A stretch of 64,000 nt of DNA from Ruminiclostridium sp. (GCA_017435425.1 JAFSFC010000038.1:1-64000); one strand, 5' to 3'; positions 54,390 through 62,798 are shown, numbered from the stretch's first letter. Translations and numbers: made by a program. Notes: a model not told the origin generated them from the letters alone.

Positions 54390-54523
54390 GGCTCTCCCTT
54401 TGGGAGAGCTGTCACCGAAGGTGACTGAGAGGGCAGCTTTCTGCCGATATTCGAATAACCAACAGAGTAGCCCTCTCTGTCTTCGGCTACGCCGAATCCA
54501 CCTCCCCCAGAGGGGGAGGCAAG
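54390..54523. repeat. Imperfect MITE-like repeat, type 3, copy 2
   Basis: Begins GGCTCTCCCTTTGGGAGAGC and ends CCTCCCCCAGAGGGGGAGGC, with inner ACCGAAGGTGACTGAGAGGG and GGCTACGCCG. It is the same type as 42781-42908 but diverged. It lies between the esterase and holB genes. Confidence 0.78.
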
Positions 54524-54591
54524 AAACTGTGAGAGTATCAATTTATCCCCAATCCGTCCCAAATTGTGGACAAAAAAGGAGGAAAACTGCC

Positions 54592-55329
54592 GTGTCCCGC
54601 TTTTCTCAACTGGAAAACCGCATGAAAAACCGGCAGTTATCCCACGCCTACCTGGTGGTTGGGGAAAACCGCAGAGAATTGGCCGACACCCTGGCTGCTG
54701 CCTGGGTGTGCACCGGGGATGCTCCCCCCTGCGGCCGATGCTCCGGCTGCCGGAAGGCCGCCCAGGGGATCCACCCGGACATCACCCGGTGGGACCCCGA
54801 CGGGGAAGGCCTCAAGGCCGAGGCCGTCCGCACCCTCCGGTCGGATGCCTTTATCCGCCCCAACGAAGCCCCCAAAAAGGTCTATATCCTGGAGCACGGG
54901 GAGCTTCTCAACCAGACGGGGCAAAATATCCTGTTAAAGCTCATCGAGGAGGGACCGGCTTACGCCTGCTTCCTCTTCCTGTCCCCCAACCCTGAGCTGC
55001 TGCTGCCCACCGTCCGCTCCCGGTGCGAGACCATCCGTGCCGAGGGAGAGGAGACCGCAGCGGCCAGCGCCGAGGGGGAAACCCTGGCCGGTCTCATCTT
55101 AAAGGGGGCCGGACCGGAGGAAAGCCTTCCCTTCCTGATCTCCCTGGAGAAGAAGGACCGGGAGGAGATCGCCATGATCCTGGAGGAGACCGTCTTCCGC
55201 CTGACCCGGGCCCTGCCCCAGCGGCCGGAGCTTATGAAGGTCCTGGACCGGCTCTCCCCCATCCGGGCTGCCTGTGAGTTCAACATCAGCGCCGGGCACC
55301 TGGCTGGCTGGCTGGCAGCCTCCCTTTAA
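54592..55329 (+). CDS. holB: DNA polymerase III delta' subunit (HolB)
   Basis: A 245-residue clamp-loader subunit, shorter than usual. The zinc-binding cysteine cluster CGRCSGC is present, with the delta'-type core YILEHGELLNQTGQNILLK and EEGPAYACFLFLSPN. The P-loop region is eroded (LVVGENRREL), as expected for delta'. GTG start at 54592 with AAAGGAGG upstream. It precedes ricT, the standard Firmicutes order. Confidence 0.87.
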   Translation: MSRFSQLENRMKNRQLSHAYLVVGENRRELADTLAAAWVCTGDAPPCGRCSGCRKAAQGIHPDITRWDPDGEGLKAEAVRTLRSDAFIRPNEAPKKVYILEHGELLNQTGQNILLKLIEEGPAYACFLFLSPNPELLLPTVRSRCETIRAEGEETAAASAEGETLAGLILKGAGPEESLPFLISLEKKDREEIAMILEETVFRLTRALPQRPELMKVLDRLSPIRAACEFNISAGHLAGWLAASL

Positions 55330-55362
55330 CTTTGCAATCAACCTCTATCAAGGAGAAACCAT

Positions 55363-56823
55363 ATGGCAGAGATCATCAGCGTTCGCTTTCGCAGCGAAGG
55401 CAAACAATACTACTTCGACCCCCAGGGCATGACCTTCCACGCCGGTGACGGCGTCATCGTGGAGACCGCCGGGGGGATTGAATACGCCAAGTGCATCCGG
55501 GGAAACTTTTTCCTGGATGAGTCCGAGCTGGCCGCTCCCCTGCGCCCGGTCCTCCGTCCCGCCACCGCCGAGGACGAGGCCATCGTGGAGCGGAACCGGG
55601 AGAAGGAAAAGTACGCCTTCAAGGTCTGCCAGGAGAAGATCCTGGAGCACGACCTGGAGATGAAGCTGGTCAGCGTGGAATACAGCTTCGAGGGCACCAA
55701 GATCCTCTTCTTCTTCACCTCCGAGGGCCGGGTGGACTTCCGTGCCCTGGTCAAGAGCTTGGCCGCCATCTTCCACACCCGCATTGAGCTGCGCCAGATC
55801 GGCATCCGTGACGAGGCCAAGATGCTGGGCGGCCTGGGCATCTGCGGCCGTCCCTTCTGCTGCAACTCCTTCCTGCGGGAGTTCCAGCCCGTGTCCATCA
55901 AGATGGCCAAGACCCAGAATCTGTCCCTGAACCCCACTAAGATCTCCGGCACCTGCGGCCGCCTCATGTGCTGTCTGAAGTACGAGCAGGAGGCCTATGA
56001 GGACCTGATGAAGGACGCACCCCGGGCCGACTCCTTCGTGGAGACCCCCGACGGCGCCGGCAGCATCATCACCGTCAACACCCTCCGTGAGACCGTCCGG
56101 GTCCGCCTGGACAACGAGCCCGACTCCCTGAAGACCTATCACAACAGCGAGATCCGTGTGATCCGCAGCGGCAAGGGCAAGCGCCCCGAGGACTATGTGG
56201 AGCCCCCCAAGGAGGAACTGGAGAAGCTCCGGAAGGTCACCGTCTCTGCCGAGGAGCAGTACCGCCGGGAGCAGGCCGCTCTGGCCGCCGCCCTGGACGA
56301 GTTCATGTCCGAACACACCAGCCGGGCAGCCCAGGAACCTGCCCCCCAGGAGCCCTCCCACGGGTCCTCCCGCCGCCGCCGTGGTGGTGACAAGGGGAAG
56401 AATGCCGAAAAGGCAGAAAAGGCCCTGGAGGCCGACCTGGAGCGTGAGAAGGAGAAGCAGGAGCAAAAGTCCCGCCGTCATCGTGGCCGGGGCAAGAAGG
56501 AAGGCCCCAAAGAGGCTGCACCCGCTCCTGTTGAGACCGTGAAGGACCAGACCCCTGCCGAGCCCAAGAAGGAGGGTGGTTCCCGCCGCCGCCACAGAGG
56601 CAGCCGGGGCAGCCACAGCTCTGAGAAGAAGGGCCAGCAGAACCAGCAGACTAAGGGTCAGCAGGCAGAAAAGCCCAAGAAGCAGCCTGCGCCTCAGAAG
56701 CCTGCCCAGCCCGAAGGAAACAAGCCTGCCGGGGAGGGCAAGGAAAAGAAGAGCGGACGACCCCGCTGGCACCGCAGAGGTCCCCGCAAGCCCGGCGGCG
56801 GCAGCAAGCCCGCCGGGGAATAA
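55363..56823 (+). CDS. ricT: PSP1-domain protein RicT (YaaT), with long basic tail
   Basis: A 486-residue protein with the RicT/YaaT PSP1 domain (about 60-230), which works with RicA and RicF on RNase Y and in sporulation. Cysteines for an Fe-S cluster are visible (GICGRPFCC and TCGRLMCC, about 165-210). After about residue 295 comes an unusually long, disordered tail rich in Arg, Lys, Glu and Pro; usual RicT proteins are about 275 residues. AAGGAG precedes the ATG. It follows holB. Confidence 0.9.
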   Translation: MAEIISVRFRSEGKQYYFDPQGMTFHAGDGVIVETAGGIEYAKCIRGNFFLDESELAAPLRPVLRPATAEDEAIVERNREKEKYAFKVCQEKILEHDLEMKLVSVEYSFEGTKILFFFTSEGRVDFRALVKSLAAIFHTRIELRQIGIRDEAKMLGGLGICGRPFCCNSFLREFQPVSIKMAKTQNLSLNPTKISGTCGRLMCCLKYEQEAYEDLMKDAPRADSFVETPDGAGSIITVNTLRETVRVRLDNEPDSLKTYHNSEIRVIRSGKGKRPEDYVEPPKEELEKLRKVTVSAEEQYRREQAALAAALDEFMSEHTSRAAQEPAPQEPSHGSSRRRRGGDKGKNAEKAEKALEADLEREKEKQEQKSRRHRGRGKKEGPKEAAPAPVETVKDQTPAEPKKEGGSRRRHRGSRGSHSSEKKGQQNQQTKGQQAEKPKKQPAPQKPAQPEGNKPAGEGKEKKSGRPRWHRRGPRKPGGGSKPAGE

Positions 56824-56869
56824 GATCAAGTAAACTAGCGGCTCAGCCGCAGAAAGAAGGTACCAAGCT

Positions 56870-57169
56870 ATGGCAGAGATCATCGACATCACCGAAAACA
56901 TCCCTGAGGAGAACATCTACCTGCTGGAAGACAACGACGGCAACGAGATCCCCTTTGAGTTCGTGGACCTGATGGAGTACGAGGGCGAGGAGTACCTCTT
57001 CCTGCTGCCCATCGAGGACGACAACGGCGAGGTGCTCATCCTCCACATCGACATGGTGGACGGCGACGAGGAGGCCTACAGCGGCGTGGAGAGCGAAGAG
57101 CTGCTGACCACCCTGTTCAACATGTTCCGTGAGAAGTACGAAGGCGTGTACGACTTCGCAGACGAATAA
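56870..57169 (+). CDS. DUF1292-domain acidic protein
   Basis: A 99-residue acidic protein of the DUF1292 (YrzB-like) family: the repeated pattern IYLLEDNDGNEIPFEFVDL and VLILHIDMVDGDEE (partly quoted). AAGGT precedes the ATG, 46 bases after ricT. A terminator follows. Function unknown. Confidence 0.85.
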   Translation: MAEIIDITENIPEENIYLLEDNDGNEIPFEFVDLMEYEGEEYLFLLPIEDDNGEVLILHIDMVDGDEEAYSGVESEELLTTLFNMFREKYEGVYDFADE

Positions 57170-57179
57170 GCACAGACGT

Positions 57180-57214
57180 GAAAAGTCCCTGGCCAAACGG
57201 CCAGGGACTTTTTT
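57180..57214 (+). terminator. Terminator of the DUF1292 gene
   Basis: AAGTCCCTGGCC, a four-base loop and GGCCAGGGACTT, then TTTT, 12 bases after the stop. Confidence 0.92.
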
Positions 57215-57218
57215 GCTG

Positions 57219-57290
57219 CTTGTAGGGGCCGATGGCCCAGGCCAGCCTCTCTTGGCCTTTGGCCAATTCACCTTCTGCCCACATCGGCCC
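57219..57290 (-). repeat. Interspersed hairpin repeat, type 2, copy 2
   Basis: The complement of 28654-28725 with about one difference over 70 bases: GGGCCGATG outer arm, TTGGCCAAAGGCCAA inner hairpin. It lies after the DUF1292 terminator, in the opposite orientation to copy 1. Confidence 0.87.
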
Positions 57291-57504
57291 AAGACCCATA
57301 GGATTTTTCTTACGTTTCCGCGCGCCAGCTGGTGGCGCGCCATGGCCAGCCTGCCGATACAGGAAACAGGATTCGTACAGCCAGAGAAAGGGGTCCAGGG
57401 GAAAGAAACTCTTTCCCCTGGCATTTTTTCCCCCATTTCTCATGGGAGAAATGGGGCCCCGCCGGAGGCGATGTTATCAACGTGGCAGGATCCTCCAAAA
57501 CGTA

Positions 57505-57540
57505 AAAAACCGCCCCGTGGTCATCCACGGGGCGGTTCGT
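57505..57540 (-). terminator. Terminator of hbd
   Basis: AACCGCCCCGTGG, loop, CCACGGGGCGGTT, then TTTTAC on the minus strand, about 33 bases after the hbd stop. Confidence 0.88.
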
Positions 57541-57572
57541 TATGTCTTTGGGTAACCGGAGGTTACAAGTTC

Positions 57573-58421
57573 TTAGTACTTGTAGAAGCCCTCGCCGGTC
57601 TTGCGGCCCAGCAGGCCTGCACGGACCATCTTCTTCATGGTCAGAGCGGGACGATACTTGGAGTCGCCGGTCTCGGTGAAGATGGTCTCCATGATGGCCA
57701 GGCAGATGTCCAGACCGACCAGGTCAGCCAGAGCCAGGGGGCCCATCTTGTGGTTAGCACCGTACATCATAGCGGTGTCGATGTCTTCCTTGGAAGCGAT
57801 GCCGTTTTCCATGACAATGATAGCCTCGTTGATCATGGGGAACAGGATGCGGTTGACAACGAAGCCGGGAGCTTCGCCGACCTCGACGGGGCTCTTGCCG
57901 ATCTCAGCAGCGCAGTCATAGACAGCCTTGAAGGTCTCGTCGTTGGTACGAGCGCCGCGGATGACCTCGACCAGCTTCATAGCGGGAGCGGGGTTGAAGA
58001 AGTGCATGCCCAGGACCTGCTCAGGACGCTTGGTAGCAGCAGCGATAGCGGTGATGGAGATGGAGGAGGTGTTGGAAGCCAGGATGGTCTCGGGCTTGCA
58101 GATCTCGTCCAGTTCCTTGAAGATGCCCTTCTTGATGTCCAGGACTTCGATAGCAGCCTCAACGACCAGGTCGCAGTCAGCAGCGTCAGCCAGCTCCAGG
58201 GTGTAGGTAACACGGCCCAGGATAGCAGCCTTCTCTTCCTCGGTCATCTTGCCCTTGGCAACCTTCTTCTCCATGTTCTTGGTCAGGGTTGCCTCGCCGC
58301 GCTGGATGAAAGCTTCAGCGATGTCGCGAACGATAACGGTCTTGCCTGCCTCAGCGAAAACCTGAGCAATGCCCATGCCCATGGTGCCAGCACCCAGGAC
58401 CATGATCTTATTGATAGCCAT
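57573..58421 (-). CDS. hbd: 3-Hydroxybutyryl-CoA dehydrogenase
   Basis: A 282-residue NAD(P)-dependent enzyme that converts acetoacetyl-CoA and 3-hydroxybutyryl-CoA in the butyrate pathway. [11 protein letters not shown] (10-20) binds the cofactor, SNTSS (about 116-120) and GMHFFNPAP (136-144, with catalytic His) follow, and the C-terminus ends in [18 protein letters not shown] precedes the ATG. It follows crt on the same strand, with duplicated crt sequence and a hairpin between. bcd and thl are not in the window. Confidence 0.95.
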   Translation of the reverse strand: MAINKIMVLGAGTMGMGIAQVFAEAGKTVIVRDIAEAFIQRGEATLTKNMEKKVAKGKMTEEEKAAILGRVTYTLELADAADCDLVVEAAIEVLDIKKGIFKELDEICKPETILASNTSSISITAIAAATKRPEQVLGMHFFNPAPAMKLVEVIRGARTNDETFKAVYDCAAEIGKSPVEVGEAPGFVVNRILFPMINEAIIVMENGIASKEDIDTAMMYGANHKMGPLALADLVGLDICLAIMETIFTETGDSKYRPALTMKKMVRAGLLGRKTGEGFYKY

Positions 58422-58474
58422 GATAGTGTTCCTCCTAAGAAGTTATATGAAAAAAATGTTTTAACAGAGTTGAA

Positions 58475-58502
58475 GCAGGGGCGATCCGGAAATCGCCCCT
58501 GC
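58475..58502 (-). other. Hairpin between crt and hbd
   Basis: GCAGGGGCGAT, loop, ATCGCCCCTGC. No T-run directly follows, so it may weaken read-through or protect the hbd transcript. Confidence 0.45.
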
Positions 58503-58521
58503 GTGTAAAGTACAAGGGTTG

Positions 58522-58588
58522 GATTAGTGGTTCTTGAACTTCTCCAGCTTACGCTTCTCAACGAAAGCCTTCATAGCATCCTTCTGGT
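58522..58588 (-). pseudogene. Duplicated 3' end of crt (fragment)
   Basis: 67 bases that match 58708-58774 at 66 positions. On the minus strand it repeats the last codons of crt, ending in the same Lys-Phe-Lys-Asn-His and stop. It has no start and lacks the rest of the gene, so it is a remnant copy. 119 bases of other sequence lie between the two copies. Confidence 0.9.
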
Positions 58589-58707
58589 GAGAATTTGACT
58601 TGCTTTGCCGGGAGTGAATCCCGTCAAAGCCAAGGTTTTGCTGATGCAAAACACTTGTCGGCGCAAGCGCCGTCCCTGCGCGTGCAGGTGCCGGCCCAGA
58701 AATCAGA
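58589..58707 (-). repeat. 119-base insert with three or four hairpins
   Basis: Between the two crt 3' ends: GCTTTG-x-CGGGA/TCCCG-x-CAAAGC, GTTTTG/CAAAAC followed by ACTTGTC, then GGCGCAAGCGCC and a GC-rich pair. The order and the linker ACTTGTC resemble stems 1-3 of the four-stem element (ACTTCTC), but no stem 4 is seen. It could be a decayed or related element. Confidence 0.5.
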
Positions 58708-58709
58708 GA

Positions 58710-59486
58710 TTAGTGGTTCTTGAACTTCTCCAGCTTACGCTTCTCGACGAAAGCCTTCATAGCATCCTTCTGGTCCTCGGTAGCGAAGCAGGTTGCGAAT
58801 GCCAGAGCCTCGTAGGTAGCTGCGGTGGAGATGTCGCAGTCGATGCCGCGGCGGATAGCCATCTTGGAAGTGCGGATAGCGACCTGAGCCTTGGAAGCGA
58901 TCTTGTTTGCCATTTCCAGAGCGAAGGGCATCAGCTCCTCAGCGGGGACAACGTGCTGGACCATGCCGATCTCCAGAGCGCGCTTAGCGTCGATGGTGTC
59001 AGCGGTGTAGATCAGCTCCATAGCAGCGCCGGTGCCGATGATACGAGCCATACGCTGGGTGCCGCCGAAGCCGGGGATGATGCCCAGGCCAACTTCGGGC
59101 TGGCCGAACTTTGCCTTCTCGGAAGCGATGCGGATGTCAGCAGCCAGAGCCAGCTCGCAGCCGCCGCCCAGAGCGAAGCCGTTGACAGCAGCGATGGTGG
59201 GCTTGGAGAACAGGTCCACGCGCATCATCAGGTTGTTGCCCAGCTCGGAGAATGCCAGACCTTCTTCCACGTTCATGGTAGCCATCTCGCCGATGTCAGC
59301 GCCTGCAACGAATGCACGGCCTGCGCCGGTGATGACAACGACATAGATCTCATCGTCCTTCTCGACCACGTCCAGAGCCTTGGTCAGGTCAGCGAAAACA
59401 GCGGAGCTCAGAGCGTTCAGAGCCTCGGGACGGTTCATGGTGATGATACCGACGTTGCCCTGCTTGGTTACTTCAACAAATGCCAT
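58710..59486 (-). CDS. crt: 3-Hydroxybutyryl-CoA dehydratase (crotonase)
   Basis: A 258-residue enoyl-CoA hydratase family enzyme, making crotonyl-CoA in the butyrate pathway. Oxyanion region AGADIGEM (62-69), Glu in GGGCELALAAD (about 108-118) and the second catalytic Glu in GQPEVGLGIIPGFGGTQR (partly quoted) are all present. It is probably transcribed with hbd. AGGAGGT precedes the ATG at 59486. Confidence 0.93.
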   Translation of the reverse strand: MAFVEVTKQGNVGIITMNRPEALNALSSAVFADLTKALDVVEKDDEIYVVVITGAGRAFVAGADIGEMATMNVEEGLAFSELGNNLMMRVDLFSKPTIAAVNGFALGGGCELALAADIRIASEKAKFGQPEVGLGIIPGFGGTQRMARIIGTGAAMELIYTADTIDAKRALEIGMVQHVVPAEELMPFALEMANKIASKAQVAIRTSKMAIRRGIDCDISTAATYEALAFATCFATEDQKDAMKAFVEKRKLEKFKNH

Positions 59487-59576
59487 TGTTGTTACCTCCT
59501 AATATAAATCGGGGATTACAAAATTACGAAAACGGGTTATACAGGTGCTTTTCACCCGTATAAAACTATCAAGGCT

Positions 59577-59605
59577 AGTATACTGTATTTTTCCTTGCCG
59601 GACAA
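59577..59605 (-). promoter_or_regulatory. Promoter of crt-hbd
   Basis: TTGTCC and TATACT on the minus strand, 17 bases apart, about 90 bases upstream of the crt start. A short inverted repeat CCTTG/CAAGG overlaps the -35 element. Confidence 0.6.
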
Positions 59606-59666
59606 GGAAATTTCATTCTCTGATTTTGCTAAAAAATACGAAATAAAAACGCCATTTCTGGTAAAT

Positions 59667-60392
59667 TTACAAGCCTAAATTATGAAAGATTTGTGTCAGA
59701 TAACTTGCAAGGGGCAGATAGACCAGAGGCAGGAAGATGGCGGGGAGCATATTGCCCACCCGGAGGCGGTCCTTGGGCAGGTCCAGCATATTCAGGCCGA
59801 TGCCCACGATGATGCAGCCGCCCACGGCGCTCATCTCTGTGATGACGGCCTGCTGGAGGAAGGGAGCCACCAGGCCTGCCAGAAGGGTAAGGCCCCCCTG
59901 GTAGAGGAGGATGGGCAGGGCGGAGAAGGCCACGCCGATGCCCAGAACGGAGGTCATGCTCACGGCGGTGACCCCGTCGATGACCGACTTGGAGATGAGG
60001 ACGGCGTAGTCCCCGTGGATGCCGGCGTTGATGGAGCCTACGATGGCCATGGCTCCTACACAGAAGAGGACGGAGGCCGACACGAAGCCCTCGGTGAAGG
60101 TGCTGCTGCCGGCGGCGTTTTTCTCAAACTTTTTCCGGAGGGACTCCCCCACGGTGTCCAGTCTTTTTTCAATGTTGATGGCCTCCCCCAGGATGGTGCC
60201 GATGACCAGGCAGACCACCACGCAGAGGGTGTTGTTGGTGGCGATGGCTGAGGTCATGCCGATGCCCACCACGCACAGGCCCAGGGCCTGGGTCAGGACG
60301 GTGAGGAACCGCTGGGGGAGCTTTCCTTTCAGCAGCAGGCCACAGGCGCTGCCCAGGACGATAAGAAGACAGTTGATGATGGTGGCGATCAT
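59667..60392 (-). CDS. DUF554 family membrane protein
   Basis: A 241-residue protein with seven or so membrane helices of the DUF554 (YqgA-like) family. GTILGEAINIEKRLD (about 65-79), VGAMAIVGSINAG (about 112-124) and the Asp in SKSVIDGVTA (about 133-142) are family blocks. Function is unproven; transport has been suggested. AGGAGGT precedes the ATG at 60392. Divergent from spoVB. Confidence 0.88.
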   Translation of the reverse strand: MIATIINCLLIVLGSACGLLLKGKLPQRFLTVLTQALGLCVVGIGMTSAIATNNTLCVVVCLVIGTILGEAINIEKRLDTVGESLRKKFEKNAAGSSTFTEGFVSASVLFCVGAMAIVGSINAGIHGDYAVLISKSVIDGVTAVSMTSVLGIGVAFSALPILLYQGGLTLLAGLVAPFLQQAVITEMSAVGGCIIVGIGLNMLDLPKDRLRVGNMLPAIFLPLVYLPLASYLTQIFHNLGL

Positions 60393-60428
60393 GGTGGACC
60401 TCCTGAACTTGAAAAAAAGATGAACCCT

Positions 60429-60457
60429 ATTGTAACGGGTAACAGGGAATTTTTCAA
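60429..60457 (-). promoter_or_regulatory. Promoter of the DUF554 gene
   Basis: TTGAAA and TACAAT on the minus strand, 17 bases apart. Confidence 0.6.
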
Positions 60458-60495
60458 CCGTCAGTCTCATACCCTTTCCCGAAGGGGGTGGCGCT

Positions 60496-62004
60496 GTGCG
60501 CTCTGTGGCAGTTCTGACAGGGACGGGGATCCTGTCCCAGCTCATCGGGTTTGGCTATCGGGTTTTGCTGACCCGGCTGGCCGGGGCGGAGATCCTGGGT
60601 CTGTATCAGCTGATCCTGCCGGTCTATTCCGTCCTCCTGTCCCTGACCTCCGTGGGGCTCACCCAGGCGGTCTCCAACCTGTCCGCCCGGTATGAGGTCC
60701 TGGGAAACCGCCGGGCCATCCACCAGCTCCGGGGCCAGGCGGTGAAGGTATTCTTCCTGCTGGCCCTGCTGCCCTGCGCCCTGCTGCTGGCCTTTTCCGA
60801 CGCTGCCTCCGTCTATATCTTGGCCGATGCCCGGACCCGGCTGGGGCTTATGCTCCTGGTTCCCTGCCTGCTGCTCACCGGGACGGAGAACCTCCATAAA
60901 CATTACTTCTACGGGACCGGTCGGGTCCTGCCTGCCGCCCTCACCGAGCTCATTGAGCAGGTCCTCAAGGCGGTCTTCATCCTGACCCTGCTGGTGATCT
61001 TACAGCCCTCCACCCCGGAGAAGGCCGTGGGGACCATCGTCCTGGGGATGATCCTCTGCGAGATCTTCTCGGCGGTGACCCAGGTGATCCTCTTCCGGCA
61101 GTCCCTGGGGGATCCCCGGAAGCTCCCGGGGAAAGGGGTGGAGCCTGCCTTTCTTCGGCGGCAGATGGCCCATATCGCCCTGCCCCTGGGCTTTGCCGCC
61201 CTGCTGGGAAACCTGATCTCCTCCCTGAACGCCCTGCTGATCCCCCGGCTCCTCACTTTGGGGGGCATGGACCAGGGGGAGGCCGTATCGGCTTACGGGG
61301 TCACCTTCGGCATGACCCTGCCCATGCTGATGCTCCCCACGGCCTTTCTCTCGGCCCTGGGGCTGGTCCTTACCCCCAAGCTGTCCCAGGCCTCGGCCCT
61401 GAGCCAGGGGGAGACCATCCGCTCCCATGTCCGCCGTTCTGTTGGGACGGCCAACCTGATCCTGATCCCTGCCCTGTCCCTGCTGGCGGTGCTGGGGTCC
61501 GGTCTGGGGGTCACCCTGTACCAGGAGCCTGGGGTGGGGGACCATCTGCCCCTGCTGGCCCTGGGGGTCCTGTTTTCCTGCTGGCAGACCCTCTTTTCCT
61601 TTGTCCTCAGCGGGGTCAACCGCCAGGGGGCCTCGGCGGCCATCGCCCTGGCCTGCGACCTGGTCCAGCTGGCCCTCACCTGCCTGACGGTGGCCCGGCT
61701 GGGCATGGCTGGGTACGCTGTGAGCTTCACCCTGGCCTCCCTCCTGGGAGCCCTCCTGGCCTGGCGGGCGGTGGCCCGGGAGACCGGCCTGAAGCTGCCG
61801 GTCTTTGACTGGTTTGCCGCCCCTACTCTGGCGGCCTGCCTGGGGACGGCCTGCGGAGACCTGATGGAGACCATTCTCCTCCGGGCGGGGATGGCCGCCC
61901 TGCCGGCGTCTGTGGGAGCCATGGGGTTTGGACTTCTCCTCTACCTGGCGGGGTTGGAAGCGATGGGCGTTGGGAGGAAAGTGGCTGTTTCACAGCCACG
62001 ATGA
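60496..62004 (+). CDS. spoVB: SpoVB/MurJ-type lipid flippase
   Basis: A 502-residue, 14-helix MOP-superfamily protein of the SpoVB/polysaccharide-export type, which flips lipid-linked precursors; in Bacillus SpoVB serves the spore cortex. The conserved start LTGTGILSQLIGFGYRVLLTRL (in part) and TENLHKHYFYGTG are family-like. Start is GTG with AAGGGGG upstream. Its last seven codons form the first hairpin of a repeat array. Confidence 0.87.
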   Translation: MRSVAVLTGTGILSQLIGFGYRVLLTRLAGAEILGLYQLILPVYSVLLSLTSVGLTQAVSNLSARYEVLGNRRAIHQLRGQAVKVFFLLALLPCALLLAFSDAASVYILADARTRLGLMLLVPCLLLTGTENLHKHYFYGTGRVLPAALTELIEQVLKAVFILTLLVILQPSTPEKAVGTIVLGMILCEIFSAVTQVILFRQSLGDPRKLPGKGVEPAFLRRQMAHIALPLGFAALLGNLISSLNALLIPRLLTLGGMDQGEAVSAYGVTFGMTLPMLMLPTAFLSALGLVLTPKLSQASALSQGETIRSHVRRSVGTANLILIPALSLLAVLGSGLGVTLYQEPGVGDHLPLLALGVLFSCWQTLFSFVLSGVNRQGASAAIALACDLVQLALTCLTVARLGMAGYAVSFTLASLLGALLAWRAVARETGLKLPVFDWFAAPTLAACLGTACGDLMETILLRAGMAALPASVGAMGFGLLLYLAGLEAMGVGRKVAVSQPR

Positions 62005-62070
62005 AGTTGGGCCGCTGGCCCAATGAAGCACGCCTTCGGCGTATGAAGTTCAGCCTTTGGCTGAATGAAG
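61981..62070 (+). repeat. Array of four hairpins joined by ATGAAG
   Basis: GTGGCTGT/ACAGCCAC, TTGGGCC/GGCCCAA, ACGCC/GGCGT and TTCAGCC/GGCTGAA with three-base loops, each followed by ATGAAG (spaced about 20 bases). It begins inside the last codons of spoVB and ends 68 bases before tadA. Confidence 0.75.
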
Positions 62071-62137
62071 GCAGGTTCTTCTCTTGCACCCTCCCTTTTT
62101 TTCCGCTACAATATCCCCAAGGAAAGGAGGGGACCCC

Positions 62138-62611
62138 ATGGAACGGGAAGACTATATGCGAGAAGCTTTGGCCCTGGCCCGAGAGGCTTTTGAGGCCGGG
62201 GAGGTCCCCGTGGGCTGTGTCATTGTGAAGAACGGCCAGATCATCGGCCGGGGCCGGAACCGCCGGGAGGAGAAGCAGTCCGCCCTCTCCCACGCCGAGC
62301 TGGAGGCCATCGAGGACGCCTGCCGGACCACCGGCGGCTGGCGGCTCCAGGGGTGCCAGCTCTATGTGACCCTGGAACCCTGCCCCATGTGCGCCGGGGG
62401 GATCATCTCCGCCCGGATCCCCGAGGTCTACTACGGGGCCAAGGACGAGGGGTTTGGGGCCGTGGGTTCCATCCTGAACCTCTTTGAGGAGAACTTCCGC
62501 CACCACCCCAAGGTCATCGGCCACATTCTAGAGGATGAGTGCAAGGCCCTTCTCCAGGACTTTTTCATCCAGGTCCGGGAGAAAGATCCGACAAACTTAA
62601 AGCTTTTGTAA
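62138..62611 (+). CDS. tadA: tRNA adenosine(34) deaminase TadA
   Basis: A 157-residue zinc deaminase converting A34 of tRNA to inosine. The zinc signature HAELEAI (residues 52-58; His52 and Glu54) and PCPMC (about 82-86) are present. AAAGGAGG precedes the ATG at 62138. It is read with spoVB or from its own promoter. Confidence 0.95.
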   Translation: MEREDYMREALALAREAFEAGEVPVGCVIVKNGQIIGRGRNRREEKQSALSHAELEAIEDACRTTGGWRLQGCQLYVTLEPCPMCAGGIISARIPEVYYGAKDEGFGAVGSILNLFEENFRHHPKVIGHILEDECKALLQDFFIQVREKDPTNLKLL

Positions 62612-62702
62612 CATTTCTGGACTTTTTTCGTAACAAGTCTTTGGTATGATATCCTTGCAAGAGTCAAGAAAGCTTCTTTTCATTTTTTAACCTTCCTTAT
62701 TG

Positions 62703-62743
62703 ACAGACCTGGCGAGTGGTTTCCGCCAGGTCTGTCTTTTTTT
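62703..62743 (+). terminator. Terminator after tadA
   Basis: ACAGACCTGGC, an 11-base loop and GCCAGGTCTGT, followed by CTTTTTTT. It is 91 bases from the tadA stop, long enough for a small RNA or leader to lie between. Confidence 0.88.
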
Positions 62744-62768
62744 GCTTCTGAAAAGTCAGTCCTTTTCA

Positions 62769-62798
62769 TTGACAAAGTTCGCCCCTCCATCATACAAT
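62769..62798 (+). promoter_or_regulatory. Promoter of the EamA transporter gene
   Basis: TTGACA and TACAAT, 18 bases apart, about 35 bases before the start codon. Confidence 0.7.

Larger units (their letters stand above)
57170..57572. other. 403-base intergenic region with terminators and repeats
   Basis: It holds a terminator for the DUF1292 gene, a type-2 hairpin repeat (57219-57290), then a stretch rich in hairpins (GCGCGCC/GGCGCGC at about 57321-57341 and CCAGGGGAAAG/CTTTCCCCTGG at about 57393-57420) and a terminator for hbd. The stretch 57300-57500 has no open frame I can support. Confidence 0.7.

Noticed and set aside
57129-58508. 459-codon plus-strand frame through 57.1-58.5 kb
   Set aside because: It is antisense to hbd and crosses two terminators and a repeat, so it is not a gene.
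58589-58707. Complete mobile element between the crt copies
   Set aside because: Too short to carry a gene, no clear terminal inverted repeats, and the 67-base flanking repeat is much longer than a normal target-site duplication; kept only as a structured insert.
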